The notes: a model not told the origin generated them from the letters alone. Shown: positions 29,396 through 40,012, numbered from the stretch's first letter. The stretch is 64,000 nucleotides of DNA from Rhodopirellula sp. (GCA_012728855.1 JAAYEH010000281.1:62001-126000), one strand, 5' to 3'. A program made the numbers and translations.

Positions 29396-30532
29396 ATGCC
29401 GGTGATGGAAAGTCCGCCGGGTCCGCGGACGGTGATCGACGGGCGGGAATACCTTTACTTCGGCGGAACCGCCTACCTGGGATTGCAGAGCCATCCCGAA
29501 GTGATCCGCGCCGCCTGCGAAGCCACGAAGCGCTATGGCATCGGCAGCGCCACGTCGCGGACCGGCTACGGCGACACCCCGCCCACGCTGGAAGCGGAAC
29601 GCCGCCTCGCCGCCTTCCTCGATAGGGAAGAGGCTTTCTATTTTGCATCCGGCTACGCGGGCGGATCGGTTTTGATGGAAGCGGCCGGCGGGTTTTTCGA
29701 CGCCGTGTTTGCCGACGAGTTCTCCCACTACAGCCTTTTCGAAGCGATCCCTTTGGCCGGTTTGCCTCTGGTCACGTTCCCGCACGGTGACGCGGACGGG
29801 CTCCGGCACACCATCGCCGCAAATCTCAAGCCGCGGCAACGGCCGCTGGTTGCCAGTGACGGAGTCTTTTCTGCGTTGGGGCATATCGCGCCGGTGGCCG
29901 ACTATTGCCGGATCTTGGCAAACTATCCCGGCTCCGGTCTGCTGCTGGACGACGCGCATGGCATCGGCGTGCTGGGCAAGCACGGACGGGGACTTTTCGA
30001 ATACGCAGGGCTGGCCGAGCGGGTCAATCGCGATTTCCCGCCGCACGAAGGAGTCGAGTCGCCGGTGCTGCTCAGTTGCGGCACGTGCAGCAAAGCCCTG
30101 GGTGGTTTCGGGGGGGTGATCGCTGGGTCGCGCACATTCGTCGCTACCGTGAAGCGGGCGCCGTATTATGCCGGAGCGAGTGCGCCGCCGATTCCCGCCG
30201 CGGCCGCCACCGCCCGCGCCTTGGAGATATTGCAGTCCGACCCTTCGCTTCGTCTTCGGCTCCAGGAGAATGTGGGGGCTCTCAAGGCCGGACTTGCTCG
30301 GCTGGGACTTGGGGTCGACGATTCGCCGATACCGATCGTCTGCCTCCGTATCGGCTCGGCGGACCACATGCGGCGGCTCCACCGTGAACTGGCGGACCGC
30401 GGCATTCTCGTGCCCTACATGGCCGCCTATTCGGGCCTGGGACCGGAAGGCGCTTTGCGACTGGCGATTTTTGCGAACCACAGCCGCGAAATGACCGAGC
30501 ACCTCCTCGACGTTCTGGCCGGATTGCTGTGA
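29396..30532 (+). CDS. PLP-dependent aminotransferase class I/II (KBL/BioF-like alpha-oxoamine synthase type)
   Basis: RYGIGSATSRTGYGDTPPTLEAERRLA, GLLLDDAHGIGVLGKHGRG, SCGTCSKALGGFGGVIAGS (PLP lysine). Confidence 0.88.
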   Translation: MPVMESPPGPRTVIDGREYLYFGGTAYLGLQSHPEVIRAACEATKRYGIGSATSRTGYGDTPPTLEAERRLAAFLDREEAFYFASGYAGGSVLMEAAGGFFDAVFADEFSHYSLFEAIPLAGLPLVTFPHGDADGLRHTIAANLKPRQRPLVASDGVFSALGHIAPVADYCRILANYPGSGLLLDDAHGIGVLGKHGRGLFEYAGLAERVNRDFPPHEGVESPVLLSCGTCSKALGGFGGVIAGSRTFVATVKRAPYYAGASAPPIPAAAATARALEILQSDPSLRLRLQENVGALKAGLARLGLGVDDSPIPIVCLRIGSADHMRRLHRELADRGILVPYMAAYSGLGPEGALRLAIFANHSREMTEHLLDVLAGLL

Positions 30533-30677
30533 ATATGCAAAGCGTGTTATGCCCCTCGCACAGCCGCCTTCAGTGCCGGAGGCGTGCATGAAACGGCAAC
30601 GCCGGGTAGAATGCGGCTGTAGGGAACCGTTTGGGGCTATAGCCGCGGATGTCACCTGCTTTGCGGAGAACCGGAAA

Positions 30678-30785
30678 TGAAGATCGCCGTTGTTTGGCTA
30701 GTCGCAGGCGTTCTTACCTTTTTGCCGGGCCATGCGTCTTCCGCAAAGGAGGCTAGACGAACCTTGGGTGAAGTATGCAGGTGAT
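30678..30785 (+). CDS. Putative 35-aa secreted/leader peptide overlapping the next ORF
   Basis: MKIAVVWLVAGVLTFLPGHASSAKEARRTLGEVCR*, stop within ATGCAGGTGA overlapping the 30775 start. Confidence 0.35.
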
Positions 30786-31116
30786 CCCATATCTTGTCTT
30801 ATTCTTGCTGCCCTTCGCCGCGTGGATTACCGCGGAATGTCGCTGGGGGACCAGCGCACGGATCGGCCTCGGCGCGGTCTGCCTCCTATTCGTGGGATTT
30901 GCTTGGTTTTCCACCCTCCAACGCGCAGCGAATACGGAGGCGCGATACGCAGCATGCCTTCGTGAAATGGGTTCTGCGCTGGATTCGGGAGACGTCGAAC
31001 GAGTCAGACGGGCTATCGCGGCCTACGACACTCCCGGTAGTAGCTTTCATCGCGTAACCAATACTTTGGATGTGCTGTGCGGAAACGGCGAGCAACAACC
31101 ACACAAGACTCCATAA
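30775..31116 (+). CDS. Small membrane-anchored hypothetical protein
   Basis: 113-aa ORF with two hydrophobic N-terminal segments. Confidence 0.5.
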   Translation: MQVIPYLVLFLLPFAAWITAECRWGTSARIGLGAVCLLFVGFAWFSTLQRAANTEARYAACLREMGSALDSGDVERVRRAIAAYDTPGSSFHRVTNTLDVLCGNGEQQPHKTP

Positions 31117-31174
31117 CCGCACAAGGGCGAAATCAGGTTCATCCGGCGCGAGCGTAGGTTCCATTCTCGCTGGG

Positions 31175-31273
31175 GAGTACCGGTGCCTCTTCTCTTGTTG
31201 CCGACGCGTCTAAACGATTGTCTTTCATGTGGTTATGGCCATCTTGCAGCAGAGAAGAGGCACCGGTACTCCT
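31175..31273. repeat. F4 inverted repeat with long loop
   Basis: GAGTACCGGTGCCTCTTCTCT ... AGAGAAGAGGCACCGGTACTC. Confidence 0.9.
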
Positions 31274-31371
31274 CATGCACTTTGCACCCTACGCGAATTC
31301 CGGATGAACCCGAAATCAGTGGCCACCGGCCCAAGTGATACAAGCGATCCCACCTACCAGTTGGAGTAACA

Positions 31372-32796
31372 GTGTCGATGTCCCGCAACCTTTTCCGGAA
31401 CCTCCCCATGCACCCCACCACACAATACCTGCCGAATCGCATCACACGCCGCACCTTCCTCCGCCGCGGCAGCGTGGCGACGGCGGCACTCGCAGCATCC
31501 TGTTTCACCTCGAACCGCTTACTCCGGGCCGCCCCGGACGTAATCGCCTCTCCGATTGGCTCCCAAGCGAAATCGCGGCCCGATCTAGTGGACGATAATT
31601 CGCCGCCGGGCCTGGAAGTGATTCAATTGACCGCCGATCCGGAAGTGCCGAGTTCCCATCTGTACATGGAGGCGCAGATTTTCGCGCCCGACTCGAAACG
31701 GTTCGTCCTGCACCGCTCGGCAACGGCACATGGCGGCAGCCGCAGCGATCCCAAACACCAATACCTCCGTTGCGATTTGGACGACAACGGTTCGCTACAC
31801 CCGCTGACCGAAGAACTTGGAGCCACGGCGGCTTTGGTCTCGCCCGACGGACGATTGGTCTACTACTTTGTCGACGAGACAACTACTGGCGGCGGCCGGT
31901 TGACGCTCAAGCGAGTCGGCCTCGACGGCACGGACCGCCAAACGATCCTCGTCGTCGATTCGGCGCTTCCGGAGACCAACTTCCGCCCCAGCAGGCTCTA
32001 CCCCCTCTCAACAATCTCGTCCGACGGCAAGCGGCTGGCGATCTCGGCCTTCCTCGGCGACGGCCAATCGGCAAACGGGCCGTACGGTCTGATGATCTTC
32101 GACGTCCAGCAGGCCACGGTGCGGCTCGTCATCCACGGCCCAACCTGGTGCAACATGCACCCGCAGTACTGTCGCTCGACGGACCCGGAGGCCTCGCATG
32201 ACGTCCTCATTCAGGAGAACCACGGTTGCGAAACCGACGCCGCCGGCGGCATCACGAAGTTGGTGGGCGGCGCAGGAGCCGATATCCACGTGATCCGCGA
32301 CGATGGAGAGAACTTCCGCGACATGCCGTGGGGCCGCGACGGCAACGAGGCTTGCCAAGGCCATCAGTGCTGGCGGGGGCGCACGACGTGGGCAGTGACG
32401 AGCACGGGTAATCGCGCCGCCCGCGAAGCGCAATTGATCGAAGGCCGGGCGGCGGCGCATCACGACCACGCCGGGCTGCGAACACCCGGCGCTGTCCGCA
32501 ATGATTTGACCCGCGACTTTCCCAGTCCGCACTTCTACCACTTCGCCACGGATATCGCCGGCGAGCGGCTGATTTCCGATGCGGCGCCGATGGATCAAGG
32601 CGGACAGATCTACATCGCTCGTTTCGGCGAAGCGGGCAAGGATCCGCTGGGGCAGTTCGTTCGCCTCTTGAACCCGAAGTCGACGTGCCGGAAGCACGCG
32701 CACATCCATCCGTTTCTTTCGCCGGATGGTGCGACGGGGTTTTTCAACTCGGATGAATCCGGCGTGCTCCAGGCCTATGTGGTGAAGGGGTTTTGA
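31372..32796 (+). CDS. Secreted beta-propeller protein, oligogalacturonate-lyase-like/TolB-like
   Basis: NRITRRTFLRRGSVATAALAASCF Tat-like signal; repeated propeller strands; HIHPFLSPDGATGFFNSDESG. Confidence 0.7.
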   Translation: MSMSRNLFRNLPMHPTTQYLPNRITRRTFLRRGSVATAALAASCFTSNRLLRAAPDVIASPIGSQAKSRPDLVDDNSPPGLEVIQLTADPEVPSSHLYMEAQIFAPDSKRFVLHRSATAHGGSRSDPKHQYLRCDLDDNGSLHPLTEELGATAALVSPDGRLVYYFVDETTTGGGRLTLKRVGLDGTDRQTILVVDSALPETNFRPSRLYPLSTISSDGKRLAISAFLGDGQSANGPYGLMIFDVQQATVRLVIHGPTWCNMHPQYCRSTDPEASHDVLIQENHGCETDAAGGITKLVGGAGADIHVIRDDGENFRDMPWGRDGNEACQGHQCWRGRTTWAVTSTGNRAAREAQLIEGRAAAHHDHAGLRTPGAVRNDLTRDFPSPHFYHFATDIAGERLISDAAPMDQGGQIYIARFGEAGKDPLGQFVRLLNPKSTCRKHAHIHPFLSPDGATGFFNSDESGVLQAYVVKGF

Positions 32797-32893
32797 ACCA
32801 CTGTTTGCTGAAACCCATAGCAGCCCGGCTTCTGCGATTCCTTTTATCTGGTATACTTTTGGTTTTGGCATGGCATCCGGGGAGTCTGGCATA

Positions 32894-33565
32894 ATGCTCA
32901 AAGACGGCGACAAAGGTGTTGTCCTCCAGCGGGATCGTGAAACCTACGGCGTGGCGCCTCACATTCCTTGCGGCGTGGTCACGCCCGAGATCCTCCGCAA
33001 AATCGCCGATACGGCCGAGAAATATCAAGTGCCGATGGTGAAGATCACCAGCGCGGCCCGGATCGCGTTGTTGGGCGTTAAGGAAGACGACGTGGACCGT
33101 GTCTGGAACGACTTGGGCATGTCCCCCGGAAGTGTCGTGGGGATCTGTGTCCGCAGCGTCAAGGCATGTCCCGGCACGACCTACTGTAAGCGTGGTCAGA
33201 TGGACAGCCTCGGCGTCGGCAATCGGCTCGACGAGAAATATCACGGCATGGAACTGCCGGGAAAGATGAAGATCGGCGTTAGCGGTTGTCCGAACCAGTG
33301 CGGCGAAACCAGCTTCAAAGACATCGGATTGGTCGGCACTCCCAAGGGTTGGCGGGTCTACGTCGGAGGAAACGGCGGCACCAATCCCCGCATTGGCGAA
33401 GTCCTCGCCCAGCGGATCGACACGGAAACCGCTTTGGCGCTGGTCGACAAGATCCTCGCCTGGTATCGGGCCAACGCCAAACCAAAGGAGAGAATGGGCC
33501 GAACGATCGAGCGGCTCGGGCTGGATGCGATGGAAGAGGCGCTCGGGCTTGGCGGCGATGCCTGA
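32894..33565 (+). CDS. Small standalone sulfite/nitrite reductase-like siroheme-[4Fe-4S] protein
   Basis: GVAPHIPCGVVTPEILRKIADTAEKY; ACPGTTYCKRG (Cx5C) and SGCPNQCGE (Cx3C) siroheme/4Fe-4S motif; only ~224 aa. Confidence 0.88.
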   Translation: MLKDGDKGVVLQRDRETYGVAPHIPCGVVTPEILRKIADTAEKYQVPMVKITSAARIALLGVKEDDVDRVWNDLGMSPGSVVGICVRSVKACPGTTYCKRGQMDSLGVGNRLDEKYHGMELPGKMKIGVSGCPNQCGETSFKDIGLVGTPKGWRVYVGGNGGTNPRIGEVLAQRIDTETALALVDKILAWYRANAKPKERMGRTIERLGLDAMEEALGLGGDA

Positions 33566-33589
33566 ACGCCTGGCCGCTTAGGCGCGCAA

Positions 33590-33686
33590 TAGGGCCGGGA
33601 GTCTTTTTTTCGTGTCGGCCGGGAAAGCGCCCTTCCATACACGAAAGTGTCGGTCGGCCGACACGAAAAAAAGACTCCCGATCCCT
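33590..33686. repeat. F2 inner hairpin only (no outer TIRs)
   Basis: CGGGAGTCTTTTTTTCGTGTCGGCCG ... CGGCCGACACGAAAAAAAGACTCCCG. Confidence 0.9.
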
Positions 33687-33703
33687 TCTTGGTTGCGTAG
33701 CGT

Positions 33704-34093
33704 TCAGAAATAACACAATCGCACGAACGTAACCCACCTCGTACCGTACAGGTCGTCGACTTGATGGCCGACGCACGCCAACGGACCGTCCGCGCATCGG
33801 TAGTGCCATACTTGAACCGGGAACATCGGCAGGGCGTCTCGGTGTTCTTCGGTGGATTCGGGATCGCCGAAGATCTCTCGCCACTTTTCATAGCGACAAC
33901 GGAGGTAAGCGACCTGAACCTGCTCGACCTCGTATTCTCCCAGGTCAAAACGAGATTGCTCTTCGGCCGTCTTCGTGCTCAGGATCCTCAACGCTCGGAT
34001 GAAATCCTCGCGGCTGAATTCCGAACACTTAGATTCGGCGACGGCGGCGCCCTCGCCTAACGCCAGAGAAGCCTTTGCGGTGTAGCTCATCAT
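33704..34093 (-). CDS. Hypothetical protein
   Basis: 129-aa ORF with balanced composition (REDFIRALRILSTKTAEEQSRFDLGEYEVEQVQVAYLRCRYEKWREIFGDPEST...). Confidence 0.6.
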   Translation of the reverse strand: MMSYTAKASLALGEGAAVAESKCSEFSREDFIRALRILSTKTAEEQSRFDLGEYEVEQVQVAYLRCRYEKWREIFGDPESTEEHRDALPMFPVQVWHYRCADGPLACVGHQVDDLYGTRWVTFVRLCYF

Positions 34094-34331
34094 GCATTAA
34101 CGGATGGTGGGATCCCCTGGCGCAGCGACCGAACCGGTCTGCGCAAGAGATGGAGGGAGGTGGGGGTAGGGAACGGCGGGTGTACTCGTGGGAATCGGCT
34201 CAAGAGGAGATGCCTGTCCCGTTTGGCCGCCCCAAGAAGCCTGGAAAAGGCAGGATACCAGACCTTCCTGAACCGTCAAGCCCCTCTCCGCCGTTTTCTG
34301 GAGGGGGAGTATTTTCACTTTCGGAATGGAT

Positions 34332-35792
34332 TCACCCTGCCGACTGCTGGTATCGGATCAACTCTTCGGCACGGCGGGCAGCATCCCAGTGGAAGATCTC
34401 GGCCATCCAGTCGGCGACCTGCCGGGCGATCTCCCCGGCGTTACGGTGGTAGTGTCGCCAGTTCGTGCGGCGGATCATCACGTCGTCGAGATGCGCCGCC
34501 CATTCACTGCGGCAATAATGTTCCACCACTTCCGGGCGCACTTCGGGTGGCAGGATGCCGCTGAGTCCTTGGACCTCATCGGCGGCAAGAATCGGCTCGG
34601 TTGCCGTGGTGCATGGCATGGTCTTCTTGCCGAGGTGGTTTGCCACCCGGTCGACCACCTGCTCTGCGATCAAGCGGTAGGTGGTCAGTTTTCCGCCGGC
34701 CACATCGAACCAGCCGGCTTTCGGCTGGCGGATTTCATGGGCCCGCGAAATATCCGACGGACCGCCTTTGACGCTGGCGACCAGCGGTCGAAGCCCCGCC
34801 CAGGAACTGACGATGTGGGTCCGGTCGATCCGCGCGCTGGGAAACGCTTCATTGACCACGTCCAGGACGCAATCCACGTCGTCCCGGGTTACCGGCACCT
34901 GATCGAGCGGACCGTCGTAATCGGTATCGGTGGTTCCGAGAATCACCCGTTCGCCCCACGGTATCGCGAAGAGAATGCGATTGGCCTGGGTCATCACAAC
35001 GGCGTCGAGTATCGGCAGAACCTCGTGCTCGATCACCAAATGGATGCCTTTGGTAAGACGCAGACGGATGCTGCTTTCGGGCAGCGACTGCGTCCAGGGG
35101 CCGGTAGCGTTGACCACCGCCCGCGCACGGACCGTTCGCTCGCGATCCGCCTCTCGATCGCGAACCTGGCAGGTCCATCGCCCGGCGTCAGGGACAGCCG
35201 ATTCCAACCGGGTATAATTGCAGATCGCGGCGCCGGTCTTGACGGCGGAGCGGAGCGTGTCAAGAACCAATCTGGCGTCGTTGGTCAGACCGTCGTAGTA
35301 GCGGACGGCTCCGTTAAGCCCTTTGGGCTTCGGTTCGGGAAGCCGCCGCAGCACGTCCGACGGACTCATCGAAGAAGAAGGGCCGAGGTTCCGGCCGCCA
35401 CAGAGCAAGTCGTAGATCTTCACTCCCACGCGAAGTTGCCAGAGAGGCCAGCCCGAGCGGCGATAGCCGGGAAAGACGAACGGCAACGGCTCGGCCAGAT
35501 GCGGTGCAATACGGTGCAGGATGCCCTTCTCGCGACTTGCCTCGTAAACCAGGCCGATGCGGCCTTGGGCGAGATAGCGCAGCCCGCCGTGCAACAACCG
35601 GCTGGTGCGGCTACTGGTGCCGAAGGCAAAGTCGTGCTGCTCGACCAGCGCCGTGGAAAGCCCCCGCATCGCCGCGTCGCGAGCGACGCCGGCCCCGACA
35701 ATGCCGCCACCCACGACCAGCACGTCGAGGTCCGCCTGCTCGAGCTGCTCGGCCTGCCGGCGGCGTATTTCATCAAGATCGACGGAAATCAC
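34332..35792 (-). CDS. glpD: Glycerol-3-phosphate dehydrogenase (FAD)
   Basis: [73 protein letters not shown] start overlaps the glpK stop (GTGA). Confidence 0.95.
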   Translation of the reverse strand: MISVDLDEIRRRQAEQLEQADLDVLVVGGGIVGAGVARDAAMRGLSTALVEQHDFAFGTSSRTSRLLHGGLRYLAQGRIGLVYEASREKGILHRIAPHLAEPLPFVFPGYRRSGWPLWQLRVGVKIYDLLCGGRNLGPSSSMSPSDVLRRLPEPKPKGLNGAVRYYDGLTNDARLVLDTLRSAVKTGAAICNYTRLESAVPDAGRWTCQVRDREADRERTVRARAVVNATGPWTQSLPESSIRLRLTKGIHLVIEHEVLPILDAVVMTQANRILFAIPWGERVILGTTDTDYDGPLDQVPVTRDDVDCVLDVVNEAFPSARIDRTHIVSSWAGLRPLVASVKGGPSDISRAHEIRQPKAGWFDVAGGKLTTYRLIAEQVVDRVANHLGKKTMPCTTATEPILAADEVQGLSGILPPEVRPEVVEHYCRSEWAAHLDDVMIRRTNWRHYHRNAGEIARQVADWMAEIFHWDAARRAEELIRYQQSAG

Positions 35793-37282
35793 GGTTCCTC
35801 CCAATCGCGGGAACGCTCGACCGCTTTCTGCCAGCGGCCGTACAGCGTCTCGCGCTGCTCCGAGCCGATCCGCGGCTTGAATTCGCTGTCCAGCGCCCAA
35901 TAGCGGGCGATCTCTCCGGTATTCTGCCAGAAGCCGACGGCCAAACCGGCCAAATACGCGGCTCCCAGCGCCGTGGTCTCACGGACCACCGGCCGACGCA
36001 CATTGACGCCGAGAATGTCCGCCTGAAACTGCATCAGTTGGTTGTTGACCGAGGCCCCGCCGTCCACCTTCAGCGCCGCCAGAGGTATGCCCGCGTCGCG
36101 CTGCATCGCCTCGGCCAAATCGCGGGTTTGGTAAGCCATCGCGTCAACCGCGGCACGAGCGATATGTCCCGCCGTCGTGCCGCGGGTGATGCCGAGGATC
36201 GTCCCGCGTGCATAGGAGTCCCAGTAGGGGGCGCCAAGACCGACAAAGGCCGGCACAAAAAAGACACCGCCGCTGTTGGGCACCGTGGCGGCCAGGCGCT
36301 CCACCTCCGTCGAACTACTGATGATCTTCAGCCCGTCGCGCAACCATTGCACCACGGCGCCAGCCACAAAGACGGAGCCTTCCAGGCAGTAGGTGATCTC
36401 GCCGCCGATCCCCCAGCCGATCGTCGTCAGTAGATTATTCTGCGACGCCACCGGCTGGTTGCCCGTATTCATCAATAGGAAACATCCGGTGCCGTAGGTA
36501 TTCTTGGCGCCGCCGGGTTCGAAGCAAGCCTGGCCGAACGTGGCCGCCTGCTGGTCGCCCGCACAACCGGCGATGGGGATCGCCCGGCCGAACCAGCACG
36601 GATCGGTCTCGCCATAGACCTCGCTCGACGGCCGCACCTGGGGCAACATGGCGCGGGGGATATCGAGAATGCCGAGCAACTCGTCGTCCCAATCGAGTGT
36701 GTGGATGTTGAAGATCAGCGTGCGGCTGGCGTTGCTGTAATCGGTGAGAAACAGCCGGCCCCCGGTCAGTCGCCAGATCAGCCATGTGTCGACCGTACCG
36801 AACAGGATCTCGCCTTTTTCGGCCCGCTGCCGCAGACCGTCGTGCGTATCGAGCAGGTGCTTGATCTTCGTGCCGGAGAAATAGGCGTCGATCACCAGGC
36901 CGGTCTTGTTGCGAAACGTCGGCTCCAGTCCATCAGCCTTCAACCGATCGCAGATACCGGCGCTGGCGCGGCTCTGCCAGACGATGGCGTTCGCTACCGG
37001 CCGCCCACTGGATCGTTCCCAAAGAAGGGTTGTTTCCCGCTGGTTGGTGATGCCGATAGCCGCAATGTTTTCGGGGGAAAGAGAAGACCTCGCGACGACC
37101 TCGCGGGCCACATGGATTTGCGAAGACCAGATCGCTTCCGGATCGTGCTCGACCAGCCCCGGGGCTGGAAGAATCTGCTCAAACTCTTCGTTCACCGCAG
37201 CCACCGGCTGTCCGTCGCGATGAAACAAAATCGCACGGCTGGAGGTGGTTCCCTGGTCGAGTGCAAGCACACAGTCAGGCAT
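35789..37282 (-). CDS. glpK: Glycerol kinase
   Basis: [78 protein letters not shown]. Confidence 0.98.
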   Translation of the reverse strand: MPDCVLALDQGTTSSRAILFHRDGQPVAAVNEEFEQILPAPGLVEHDPEAIWSSQIHVAREVVARSSLSPENIAAIGITNQRETTLLWERSSGRPVANAIVWQSRASAGICDRLKADGLEPTFRNKTGLVIDAYFSGTKIKHLLDTHDGLRQRAEKGEILFGTVDTWLIWRLTGGRLFLTDYSNASRTLIFNIHTLDWDDELLGILDIPRAMLPQVRPSSEVYGETDPCWFGRAIPIAGCAGDQQAATFGQACFEPGGAKNTYGTGCFLLMNTGNQPVASQNNLLTTIGWGIGGEITYCLEGSVFVAGAVVQWLRDGLKIISSSTEVERLAATVPNSGGVFFVPAFVGLGAPYWDSYARGTILGITRGTTAGHIARAAVDAMAYQTRDLAEAMQRDAGIPLAALKVDGGASVNNQLMQFQADILGVNVRRPVVRETTALGAAYLAGLAVGFWQNTGEIARYWALDSEFKPRIGSEQRETLYGRWQKAVERSRDWEEP

Positions 37283-37370
37283 GGCTACTATTCCTATAAG
37301 GCGACCGGCAGGAAATCGATTCGCAGCAGCCCGGCTGCTGAGTGGTACGTTGGTTTCTGCCGGTCACCTC

Positions 37371-37558
37371 AGGATCAGCGAATAAATAACTGTCGCGAAA
37401 ACGACGTGGGAAGGGGTCGGGAGTCTTTTTTTCGTGTCGGCCGGGCGACGCTTTCGTATATGGACGGACGCTTTTTCGGCCGACACGAAAAAAAGACTCC
37501 CGACCCCCTCGGCCCCGCCACCACCGGTAAGTACGACAGTTATTCATTCGCCGATCCT
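37371..37558. repeat. F2 MITE-like element copy 3 (188 bp)
   Basis: TIRs AGGATCAGCGAATAAATAACTGTCG / CGACAGTTATTCATTCGCCGATCCT; inner 31-bp perfect stem 37413-37507. Confidence 0.92.
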
Positions 37559-37683
37559 ACGCGGGCCGGAAGTGTGCCCCAGTCTAACGCTTCCGCGGCA
37601 TTCTGGCAAGCGGCGGCCCTTGTCGTGCGGTGCCGCAAGAAGGTAAACATGAGGAACCTGTTACTTTACACGCGAGTTTGTCG

Positions 37684-38715
37684 ATGTCGAATCTTCCTCC
37701 CGTCAAGCGATTCACCACGAGTTCCGGCCTGCGGATCTATCGGATCGCTTTCGAGTTCATGCCGAATCTCAGCGGACGGTTGTACCTGCTGCTGGGCGCC
37801 GGCCCGCCGACGCTGATCGACGCGGGCACCGGCAGCCCGACAGCCACCGCTCAGATCTGGGAGGGATTGTCGGCGGTCGGGTCGGAATTCGGCGAACCCT
37901 TTCGCCCGCAAGACATCCGGCGGATTCTCATCACCCATGCCCACGTGGACCACTACGGCGGTCTGGCCGAACTGGTCCGGCGGACCGGCGCCGAAGTCGG
38001 CGTCCACCCGCTCGATTCGCGGACGATTTGCGCGGGGCAGGAGCGGTTGGCCATTGCCCGGCAAGCCTTTGCTTCGTTTCTGATGCGTGCGGGTGTCTCG
38101 GGCGAGGACCGCGCCCAATTGCTGGACGGTTACGGCCGCACCAAACGGCATCTGGAGAGTGTCCCGGTGGACTTGCTCTTGGAAGACGGCCGTGCAATCG
38201 ACGGCATCCGCATCTTCCACACGCCGGGCCACAGCCCGGGGCATGTTTGCCTGCTGGTCGACGACGTGTTGCTGGCCGGCGATCACATCCTCTCCCGCAC
38301 GATCACCCAGCAATGGCCGGAGAGCATCGCGCCCTACACCGGGCTGGGCCACTACCTGGAAAGCCTCGGCAAAGTGGAGCGAATCCCCGGAATCGCCCTG
38401 GTGATGGGCGGACACGAGCCGCCGGTCCGCGACGTGTACAAGCGGATCGAGAACATCCGCGCCAGCCATTTTCGGCGAGTAGACCGTGTGCTCCGTGTGC
38501 TCCGCGAGTCGTCCCAGCCGATGACAATCGATGAAATCACCGGGCAACTCTACGACCGACAGTCGAGCTTCTATGCGTTTCTGGCGCTGACCGACGTGGC
38601 GTCGCGGGTGGAATACCTCGACGAACGAGGAAGGCTCGCCGTTGCCAATCCTGAGGAAAGCCAGGATGCGGAAACGGGGGCCGTTTCACCTGTACGGTAC
38701 TCGGTGGACCGGTGA
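37684..38715 (+). CDS. MBL-fold metallo-hydrolase
   Basis: ILITHAHVDHYGGLAEL, IFHTPGHSPGHVCLL, DDVLLAGDHIL. Confidence 0.93.
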   Translation: MSNLPPVKRFTTSSGLRIYRIAFEFMPNLSGRLYLLLGAGPPTLIDAGTGSPTATAQIWEGLSAVGSEFGEPFRPQDIRRILITHAHVDHYGGLAELVRRTGAEVGVHPLDSRTICAGQERLAIARQAFASFLMRAGVSGEDRAQLLDGYGRTKRHLESVPVDLLLEDGRAIDGIRIFHTPGHSPGHVCLLVDDVLLAGDHILSRTITQQWPESIAPYTGLGHYLESLGKVERIPGIALVMGGHEPPVRDVYKRIENIRASHFRRVDRVLRVLRESSQPMTIDEITGQLYDRQSSFYAFLALTDVASRVEYLDERGRLAVANPEESQDAETGAVSPVRYSVDR

Positions 38716-38719
38716 TTTT

Positions 38720-40012
38720 CTACAAGCTCCAGCCTTCGCGATACGTCTCGCGAAGGAACCGTTCGGCTTCCGGGCAGTTGGTGGCCTTCAGGTGTACGGG
38801 ATCCCACTCGATCTTCGTCTGGGTGCGGAAGGCGACGTTCCCCAAGAGCACCGTCTCGGTCAGTGCGCCCGAATAGTCGAAATTACAGGTCGTCGCCCCG
38901 CCGGTCTTGCACGCTTCGGTCCACTCCCGGTGGTGCCCGATCGAATCCGCAATGGTCGGCGCCGGCGCGGTGAAATCGGCAAACTGTGACTCGGGCAACA
39001 GTTTCCGCCGTGAGTAGTCGGCCAGCAACATGCCCCGATCGCCAACGAAGAGGATGCCGGAGCGCCAGTCGGCGGGCACGCCCTTCTCTTGCGCCGCCGG
39101 CGGGCAGCCTTGGTCCTGATACCAGGTCAGCTTCACCGGCGGCTGCTCGCCGCGGGCGGGAAACTGCCAGCGGACGACCAGCGGCTTGGGTGTGTTGTCG
39201 GGATGCACCGGCGGTCCTTCGGTCTCGACGGTGAGCGGGTATCGCAGATCTAAAGCCCAGAAGGGCAGATCGATGTAGTGGCAACCGAAGTTGCCGGCCT
39301 CGCCGGTCCCGAAGTCCCACCAGAACCGCCACTTGTACGGCACGTAATCCGGGCTGTAGGGCCGCTGTCGGGCAGGGCCGAGCCACAGATCCCATTGCAG
39401 GTGCTCCGGCACGGGCGGATTGCCGGGCGTCCGCTCGTCGGCGGTGCGGGCCCCGCCGATCCAGACCAGACACTCCCGCACCGGCCCAATGGCGCCGGAT
39501 CGCACCAGCTCGACACAACGGCGGTAGTTCGGTTCGGCATGGATTTGAGTGCCCATCTGCGTGACCGCCTTGTGTTTCGCCGCCGTCTCGGCCACCAGGC
39601 GGGCTTCGACGACATTGTGCGTCAGTGGCTTTTCACAATAAACGTGCTTGCCCATCTTGAGGGCTTTCATGGAAATCACGGCGTGGGTATGGTCGGGGGT
39701 GCTGACGAGCACGGCGTCGATCTGGCGATCCATCTCGTCGAGCATCTTGCGATAGTCGTGGAACTTCCTCGCATTGGGAAACTGCTGGTAGGCATTTCCT
39801 GCCCGTTGGTCGTCCACGTCGCAAATGGCCACGATGTTCTCGTGGGCAATGGCCGCAAGATTCTCCGCACCCCGTCCGCCCGGGCCGATCATGGCGATGT
39901 TCAGCCGTTGGCTGGGCGCCGCGGATAGCGTTCGGTTGCCAGTGATCCAGAGGCCGATTCCGGCAAAGGCGGTGTTTCGCAACATATCCCGACGATGAAG
40001 GCGACGAGTCAT
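38720..40012 (-). CDS. Gfo/Idh/MocA family oxidoreductase (secreted planctomycete type)
   Basis: LNIAMIGPGGRGAENL; DAVLVSTPDHTHAVISMKALKMGKHVYCEKPLTHNVVEARLV. Confidence 0.95.
   Translation of the reverse strand: MTRRLHRRDMLRNTAFAGIGLWITGNRTLSAAPSQRLNIAMIGPGGRGAENLAAIAHENIVAICDVDDQRAGNAYQQFPNARKFHDYRKMLDEMDRQIDAVLVSTPDHTHAVISMKALKMGKHVYCEKPLTHNVVEARLVAETAAKHKAVTQMGTQIHAEPNYRRCVELVRSGAIGPVRECLVWIGGARTADERTPGNPPVPEHLQWDLWLGPARQRPYSPDYVPYKWRFWWDFGTGEAGNFGCHYIDLPFWALDLRYPLTVETEGPPVHPDNTPKPLVVRWQFPARGEQPPVKLTWYQDQGCPPAAQEKGVPADWRSGILFVGDRGMLLADYSRRKLLPESQFADFTAPAPTIADSIGHHREWTEACKTGGATTCNFDYSGALTETVLLGNVAFRTQTKIEWDPVHLKATNCPEAERFLRETYREGWSL

Noticed and set aside
29264-30655. 463-aa minus-strand ORF
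   Set aside because: Antisense to the PLP-dependent aminotransferase.
34326-35903. 525-aa plus-strand ORF
   Set aside because: Antisense to glpD.
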